A DNA stretch of 64,000 bases, taken from positions 62,001 through 126,000 of the forward strand of contig CP092781.1 of assembly GCA_022493055.1 (NCBI GenBank), written 5' to 3'. The notes beneath the pieces were generated by a model, which saw nothing but the letters and a program-made list of their open reading frames with translations, was not told the origin of the DNA and did no database searches. The translations under genes were made by a program, and so were the position numbers. The stretch is from Staphylococcus roterodami. Its GTDB lineage: Bacteria; Bacillota; Bacilli; Staphylococcales; Staphylococcaceae. Position 1 is the stretch's first letter. Every line of letters begins with the position of its first letter. Below, piece by piece: positions 58,754-64,000 of the stretch.

Positions 58754-60571
58754 ATGGCACATTTATCTGTGAAATTGCGGCTTTTAATATTAGCATTAAT
58801 CGATTCGCTGATAGTGACAGTTTCAGTGTTTGTGAGTTACTACATTTTAGAACCGTATTTCAAAACATACTCTGTCAAATTACTAATATTGGCAGCTGTT
58901 TCACTATTCATATCACATCATATTTCAGCATTTATTTTTAATATGTACCATCGGGCATGGGAATATGCCAGTGTGAGTGAATTAATTTTAATTGTTAAAG
59001 CTGTTACGACATCTATCGTTATAACTATGATTGTCGTGACAATTGTAACAGGCAACAGACCTTTTTTTAGGCTGTATTTAATTACTTGGATGATGCACTT
59101 GATTTTAATAGGTGGTTCGCGCCTCTTTTGGCGAATTTACCGAAAATATCTTGGAGGTAAATCATTTAATAAAAAACCTACTCTAGTTGTTGGTGCAGGT
59201 CAAGCAGGATCAATGCTGATTAGACAAATGTTGAAAAGTGATGAGATGAAACTTGAACCAGTATTAGCAGTTGATGATGATGAACATAAACGTAATATCA
59301 CCATTACAGAAGGCGTTAAAGTTCAAGGGAAGATAGCAGATATACCAGAATTGGTGAGGAAATATAAGATTAAAAAAATAATTATCGCCATTCCAACAAT
59401 TGAGCAAGCGCGTTTGAAAGAGATTAACAATATTTGTCATTTAGACGGTGTTGAGTTGTTGAAAATGCCTAACATTGAAGACGTCATGTCTGGAGAATTA
59501 GAAGTAAATCAATTAAAAAAAGTTGAAGTAGAAGATTTGTTAGGTAGAGACCCAGTTGAATTAGATATGGATATGATATCAAAAGAATTAACGAATAAAA
59601 CCATTCTAGTGACTGGTGCAGGTGGTTCTATTGGATCTGAAATATGCAGGCAAGTATGTAATTTTTATCCAGAACGAATTATTTTGCTTGGGCATGGTGA
59701 AAACAGTATTTATTTAATTAATAGAGAATTACGTAATCGATTTGGAAAACACTTTGATATTGTGCCTGTTATTGCAGACGTTCAGAATAGAGCTCGTCTG
59801 TTTGAAGTCATGGATCAATATAAACCGTATGCAGTTTATCACGCAGCTGCACATAAACATGTACCGTTAATGGAATATAATCCTGAAGAAGCAGTTCGTA
59901 ATAATATTTTAGGGACAAAAAATACTGCAGAAGCAGCGAAACATGCAGGAGTAAAGAAATTCGTGATGATTTCCACCGACAAAGCAGTTAACCCGCCTAA
60001 TGTTATGGGGGCTTCAAAGCGTATTGCAGAAATGATTATTCAAAGCTTAAACGATGAAACGCATCGAACAGATTTTGTTGCAGTAAGATTCGGTAATGTA
60101 CTTGGTTCGAGAGGATCTGTGATTCCGCTTTTTAAAAGTCAAATTGAAGCGGGTGGCCCAGTTACAGTAACGCATCCTGAGATGACAAGATATTTTATGA
60201 CGATACCCGAAGCTTCTAGATTAGTTTTACAAGCAGGTGCACTTGCAGAGGGTGGAGAGGTATTTGTGTTAGACATGGGAGAACCAGTCAAAATTGTAGA
60301 TTTAGCCCGCAACTTAATTAAGCTAAGTGGCAAAAAAGAAGATATTCGTATCACATATACAGGTATTAGACCTGGCGAAAAAATGTTTGAAGAGTTAATG
60401 AACAAAGATGAAGTACACCCTGAACAAGTATATGAAAAAATTTATCGCGGCAAAGTAAAACATATGACAAGTAATCAAGTTGAAGCGATTATTCAAGATA
60501 TTGTAAATGATTTTAGTAAAGAAAAAATTATTAACTATGCCAATGGCAAAAAGGGGAATAATGATGTTTGA
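58754..60571 (+). CDS. capD: UDP-GlcNAc 4,6-dehydratase-family membrane enzyme CapD
   Basis: Membrane-bound extended SDR of 605 residues. Four N-terminal helices (about 8-130) precede a CoA-binding-like Rossmann domain (VVGAGQAGSM near residue 146) and the catalytic SDR domain with TGAGGSIGSEICRQ (about 287-300) and ISTDKAVNPPNVMGASKR. It makes the 4-keto-6-deoxy precursor used for capsule D-FucNAc. The ATG at 58754 with GAGGGG upstream is chosen; the open frame extends 31 codons earlier into capC without a ribosome site. Confidence 0.93.
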   Translation: MAHLSVKLRLLILALIDSLIVTVSVFVSYYILEPYFKTYSVKLLILAAVSLFISHHISAFIFNMYHRAWEYASVSELILIVKAVTTSIVITMIVVTIVTGNRPFFRLYLITWMMHLILIGGSRLFWRIYRKYLGGKSFNKKPTLVVGAGQAGSMLIRQMLKSDEMKLEPVLAVDDDEHKRNITITEGVKVQGKIADIPELVRKYKIKKIIIAIPTIEQARLKEINNICHLDGVELLKMPNIEDVMSGELEVNQLKKVEVEDLLGRDPVELDMDMISKELTNKTILVTGAGGSIGSEICRQVCNFYPERIILLGHGENSIYLINRELRNRFGKHFDIVPVIADVQNRARLFEVMDQYKPYAVYHAAAHKHVPLMEYNPEEAVRNNILGTKNTAEAAKHAGVKKFVMISTDKAVNPPNVMGASKRIAEMIIQSLNDETHRTDFVAVRFGNVLGSRGSVIPLFKSQIEAGGPVTVTHPEMTRYFMTIPEASRLVLQAGALAEGGEVFVLDMGEPVKIVDLARNLIKLSGKKEDIRITYTGIRPGEKMFEELMNKDEVHPEQVYEKIYRGKVKHMTSNQVEAIIQDIVNDFSKEKIINYANGKKGNNDV

Positions 60572-61592
60572 TGACAAAATTTTATTAATAACTGGTGGCA
60601 CAGGATCATTCGGTAATGCTGTTATGAAACGCTTTTTAGAATCTAACATCAAAGAAATTAGAATTTTCTCGCGTGATGAGAAAAAACAGGATGATATTCG
60701 AAAGAAATATAACAATTCTAAATTGAAGTTTTACATTGGAGATGTGCGTGATAGTCATAGTGTAGATACAGCTATGCGTGATGTTGATTACGTATTCCAT
60801 GCAGCCGCGTTAAAGCAAGTACCATCGTGTGAATTTTTCCCAGTTGAAGCGGTAAAAACCAACATTATTGGTACTGAAAATGTATTACAAAGTGCTATTC
60901 ATCATAATGTTAAAAAAGTTATTTGTTTATCTACTGATAAAGCGGCATATCCAATTAATGCGATGGGTATCTCAAAAGCGATGATGGAAAAAGTGTTCGT
61001 GGCAAAATCGCGAAATGTACGAAGTGAACAAACGCTAATTTGTGGCACGAGGTATGGCAACGTGATGGCTTCAAGAGGATCCGTAATTCCATTATTTATA
61101 GACAAAATTAAGGCAGGGGAACCTTTGACGATTACTGATCCAGAAATGACTCGTTTCTTAATGAGTTTAGAGGACGCAGTAGAGCTCGTTGTTCATGCAT
61201 TTAAACATGCAGAGACAGGCGATATTATGGTTCAGAAGGCACCTAGTTCCACTGTAGGTGACCTTGCAACAGCCTTATTAGAATTGTTTGACGCGGATAA
61301 TGATATTGAGATTATTGGTACTCGTCATGGAGAAAAGAAGGCAGAAACATTATTGACACGAGAAGAGTACGCGCATTGTGAAGACATGGGTGATTATTTT
61401 AGAGTGCCGGCAGACTCCAGAGATTTAAACTATAGTAATTACGTTGAAACGGGTAACGAAAAGATTACTAAAGCTTATGAATATAACTCCGATAACACAC
61501 ATATTTTAACGGTGGAGGAAATAAAAGAAAAACTACTAACGCTAGAATATGTTAGAAATGAATTGAATAATTATAAAGATTCAATGAGATAG
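60564..61592 (+). CDS. capE: UDP-GlcNAc 4,6-dehydratase/5-epimerase CapE
   Basis: Inverting dehydratase of 342 residues, first enzyme of the UDP-L-FucNAc branch. TGGTGSFGNAVMKRFL (about 10-25) binds NADP, and LSTDKAAYPINAMGISK carries the capsule-type catalytic region (Tyr replaced by the known Met-x3-Lys pattern). It starts at ATG 60564 (an ATG three bases before is equally placed) with AAGGGGAA upstream. It overlaps the end of capD by eight bases. Confidence 0.95.
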   Translation: MFDDKILLITGGTGSFGNAVMKRFLESNIKEIRIFSRDEKKQDDIRKKYNNSKLKFYIGDVRDSHSVDTAMRDVDYVFHAAALKQVPSCEFFPVEAVKTNIIGTENVLQSAIHHNVKKVICLSTDKAAYPINAMGISKAMMEKVFVAKSRNVRSEQTLICGTRYGNVMASRGSVIPLFIDKIKAGEPLTITDPEMTRFLMSLEDAVELVVHAFKHAETGDIMVQKAPSSTVGDLATALLELFDADNDIEIIGTRHGEKKAETLLTREEYAHCEDMGDYFRVPADSRDLNYSNYVETGNEKITKAYEYNSDNTHILTVEEIKEKLLTLEYVRNELNNYKDSMR

Positions 61593-61601
61593 GAGAGATT
61601 G

Positions 61602-62714
61602 ATGTTGAACATTGTAATTACAGGCGCAAATGGCTTTGTAGGGAAAAATTTAAAAGCAGATTTAGCATCAACGACAGATCATCACATTTATGAAATACAT
61701 CGACAAACAGATGAAGTGGATTTGGAGAAGGCTTTATTAAAAGCAGATTTTGTTGTTCATTTAGCGGGCGTTAATAGACCTGAACATGATAAAGAATTCA
61801 GTTTAGGAAATGTAAGTTACTTAGATCATGTACTTGAAATATTAACGAGAAATACAAAAAAGCCAACGATATTGTTATCGTCATCAATACAAGCAACGCA
61901 AGATAATCCTTATGGAGAAAGTAAGTTGCAAGGGGAGCAGCTATTAAGTCAATATGCTGAGGAGTATGGTAATAAAGTTTACATTTATCGATGGCCAAAT
62001 CTTTTTGGTAAGTGGTGTAAGCCAAATTATAACTCAGTTATTGCAACTTTTTGCTACAAAATAGCACGAGACGAAGAAATACAAGTCAATAATCGGAATG
62101 TTGAACTGACGCTAAATTATGTGGATGATATTGTTGCTGAAATTAAACGTGCAATTGATGGGGAACCAACGATTGAAAATGGTGTGCCTATAGTTCCGAA
62201 TGTTTTTAAAGTGACGTTGGGCGAAATTGTAGATCTATTATATAAATTTAAACAGTCACGCGTTGATCGTACATTGCCTAAATTAGATAGTTTGTTTGAA
62301 AAAGATTTATATAGTACGTATTTAAGTTATTTGCCGACAACGGATTTTAGTTATCCACTTGTTATGAATGCAGATGACAGAGGTTCATTTACAGAATTTA
62401 TAAAAACACCGGATCGCGGTCAAGTTTCTGTAAATATATCAAAACCTGGAATCGTGAAAGGTAATCATTGGCATCATACTAAAAATGAAAAATTTTTAGT
62501 TGTATCAGGTAGAGGTGTGATTCGTTTCAGACACGTTAATGAAGATGAAGTTATTGAATATTATGTATCTGGAGACAAACTAGAAGTTGTAGATATACCT
62601 GTAGGATACACGCATAATATTGAAAATTTAGGTGATACAGATATGGTAACTATTATGTGGGTGAATGAGATGTTTGACCCAACTCAACCAGACACGTATT
62701 TCTTGGAGGTATAG
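61602..62714 (+). CDS. capF: Bifunctional UDP-sugar epimerase/reductase CapF
   Basis: Second enzyme of UDP-L-FucNAc synthesis, 370 residues. The N-terminal SDR domain (ITGANGFVGKNL, about 5-16) reduces the 4-keto group with NADPH. The C-terminal cupin (about 245-370), with the zinc site GNHWHHTKNEKFLV, performs C3 epimerisation. The ATG at 61602 with AGGAGAG upstream is used; flanking TTG codons at 61599 and 61605 are alternatives. It lies nine bases after capE. Confidence 0.95.
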   Translation: MLNIVITGANGFVGKNLKADLASTTDHHIYEIHRQTDEVDLEKALLKADFVVHLAGVNRPEHDKEFSLGNVSYLDHVLEILTRNTKKPTILLSSSIQATQDNPYGESKLQGEQLLSQYAEEYGNKVYIYRWPNLFGKWCKPNYNSVIATFCYKIARDEEIQVNNRNVELTLNYVDDIVAEIKRAIDGEPTIENGVPIVPNVFKVTLGEIVDLLYKFKQSRVDRTLPKLDSLFEKDLYSTYLSYLPTTDFSYPLVMNADDRGSFTEFIKTPDRGQVSVNISKPGIVKGNHWHHTKNEKFLVVSGRGVIRFRHVNEDEVIEYYVSGDKLEVVDIPVGYTHNIENLGDTDMVTIMWVNEMFDPTQPDTYFLEV

Positions 62715-62717
62715 TAC

Positions 62718-63842
62718 ATGGAAAAGTTAAAGTTAATGACCATAGTTGGCACGAGACCTGAAATTATTCGCTTATCAGCGACGATAAAAGCATGTGATAA
62801 ATATTTTAATCAAATATTAGTGCACACAGGACAAAACTATGATTATACGTTAAATCAAATTTTCTTTGATGATTTGGAATTAAGACAGCCGGACCATTAT
62901 TTAGAGGCAGTTGGTAGTAACCTTGGAGAAACGATGGGGAATATTATTGCGAAGTCATATGACGTGTTATTACGTGAACAACCAGATGCACTTTTAATAC
63001 TTGGTGATACAAATAGTTGTTTAGCGGCAGTATCTGCTAAACGTTTGAAAATACCTGTATTTCATATGGAAGCGGGTAACAGATGTTTTGATCAAAATGT
63101 GCCGGAAGAAATTAATCGTAAAATCGTTGATCATGTCAGTGATGTCAATTTACCATACACGGAGCATAGCAGGCGCTATTTATTAGATGAGGGATTCAAT
63201 AAAGCGAATATATTTGTTACGGGTTCACCGATGACGGAAGTGATTGAAGCACATCAAGATAAAATCAACCAAAGTGATGTGTTAAATGAGCTTGGCTTAG
63301 AACCACAACAATATATTTTAGTATCAGCACATAGAGAAGAAAATATTGATAATGAAGACAATTTTAATTCATTAATGAATGCGATTAATGATATTGCTAA
63401 AAAATATCAGTTACCAGTTATATATTCGACACATCCGAGAAGCTGGAAAAAAATTGAAGACAGCCAATTTGAATTTGATCCATTAGTTAGGCAGTTAAAA
63501 CCATTTGGATTCTTTGATTATAACGCATTACAAAAAGATGCATTCGTTGTGTTATCAGATAGTGGTACCTTATCAGAGGAGTCTTCAATATTGAAGTTTC
63601 CAGGTGTTCTCATCCGTACTTCAACAGAAAGACCAGAAGTATTAGATAAAGGTACAGTAATTGTTGGTGGTATTACCTATAACAACCTTATTCAATCTGT
63701 TGAACTAGCAAGAGAGATGCAAAATAATAATGAACCGATGATTGATGCAATAGATTACAAAGACACGAATGTTTCAACAAAAGTAGTCAAAATCATTCAA
63801 AGCTACAAGGACATTATTAATCGAAATACTTGGAGGAAATGA
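62718..63842 (+). CDS. capG: UDP-N-acetyl-hexosamine 2-epimerase CapG
   Basis: WecB-family non-hydrolysing 2-epimerase of 374 residues that finishes UDP-L-FucNAc. VGTRPEIIRLSATIKAC near residue 10, HTGQNYDY, LGDTNSCLAA, HMEAGNRC and the SAHREENIDN motif (about 204-213) are family signatures. GGAGGTATAG precedes the ATG, and its stop overlaps the possible capH starts. capE, capF and capG are shared by serotypes 5 and 8. Confidence 0.95.
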   Translation: MEKLKLMTIVGTRPEIIRLSATIKACDKYFNQILVHTGQNYDYTLNQIFFDDLELRQPDHYLEAVGSNLGETMGNIIAKSYDVLLREQPDALLILGDTNSCLAAVSAKRLKIPVFHMEAGNRCFDQNVPEEINRKIVDHVSDVNLPYTEHSRRYLLDEGFNKANIFVTGSPMTEVIEAHQDKINQSDVLNELGLEPQQYILVSAHREENIDNEDNFNSLMNAINDIAKKYQLPVIYSTHPRSWKKIEDSQFEFDPLVRQLKPFGFFDYNALQKDAFVVLSDSGTLSEESSILKFPGVLIRTSTERPEVLDKGTVIVGGITYNNLIQSVELAREMQNNNEPMIDAIDYKDTNVSTKVVKIIQSYKDIINRNTWRK

Positions 63843-63844
63843 TG

Positions 63845-64000
63845 ATGAAGATAGCGATTCTTGGCGCTACAAATATTAAGCACATGTCATTGTTATCGCA
63901 TTACTTAAACCATATTGATTTGGACAGAAATGACGTGGACATTATATATACTGACAAATATGATATCAACGAACATATCCAAGGCATTAATAATTACTAT
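63845..64000 (+). CDS. capH: CapH, partial (glycosyltransferase-like, type 8 pattern)
   Basis: Only 52 codons are inside the window; the gene runs off the right edge. Three consecutive in-frame ATG codons (63839, 63842, 63845) follow GGAGG; 63845 gives the best spacing. The peptide MKIAILGATNIKHMSLLSHY reads as the N-terminal Rossmann strand of a GT-B glycosyltransferase-like protein. In type 8 loci capH is such a protein, whereas in type 5 the gene here encodes an O-acetyltransferase; this points to a cap8 locus. The serotype comparison is from memory. Confidence 0.65.
   Translation, partial: MKIAILGATNIKHMSLLSHYLNHIDLDRNDVDIIYTDKYDINEHIQGINNYY

Overview
The window is low-GC Firmicute DNA and reads as Staphylococcus aureus or a very close member of the S. 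aureus complex. It carries the species-typical order norC-like pump / nptA / ohyA / lctP / spa / sarS / sirABC / sbnA-I / butA / sodM / sasD / deo genes / phn genes / adhE / capA-H. Protein A with a YSIRK signal, Ig-binding repeats, octapeptide repeats and LPETG is diagnostic.

Left part (1-9.6 kb): an M20 amidohydrolase broken by one in-frame stop and running off the left edge; a 14-TM drug exporter (norC-like); an SDR plus TspO gene pair preceded by an attenuator-like hairpin; a dead IS1182-family transposase fragment with a STAR repeat and strong hairpins; a Na/Pi cotransporter; and an oleate hydratase gene (ohyA) split by a single TGA codon. 10-15.1 kb: a DUF1648 membrane protein, L-lactate permease, protein A in a four-domain form, and its activator SarS.

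15.4-29.9 kb is an iron-acquisition island: the sirABC importer (minus) and the nine-gene sbn operon for staphyloferrin B (plus). They diverge from a 230-bp region with two Fur boxes and two well-formed sigma-A promoters, so the siderophore and its importer are co-repressed by iron.

30-39 kb: three tandem paralogous small membrane proteins sharing one leader sequence; butA (acetoin/diacetyl reductase); then a five-gene polysaccharide locus (epimerase, initiating sugar-phosphate transferase, one glycosyltransferase, Wzy-like polymerase, Wzx-like flippase). This locus is distinct from the capsule operon and its product is unknown to me; it is the most interesting under-characterised system here.

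39-53 kb: cambialistic SodM; LPXTG-type surface protein SasD; a GntR regulator divergent from a deoxynucleoside catabolic group (deoD, tet38-like pump, deoC, deoB) with a cre site at its promoter; a phosphonate-type ABC transporter on the minus strand (phnD, phnC, two phnE); a secreted amidotransferase-fold protein; and a cytosolic 5'-nucleotidase. 53-64 kb: bifunctional adhE under a perfect Rex palindrome, then the capsule operon capA-capG (chain-length and tyrosine-kinase control plus UDP-FucNAc synthesis) and the first 52 codons of capH, which look like the type 8 rather than type 5 version.

Starts were moved from the longest open frame to the codon with a properly spaced Shine-Dalgarno where the two differ. 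Family and literature statements are from memory; no search was run.
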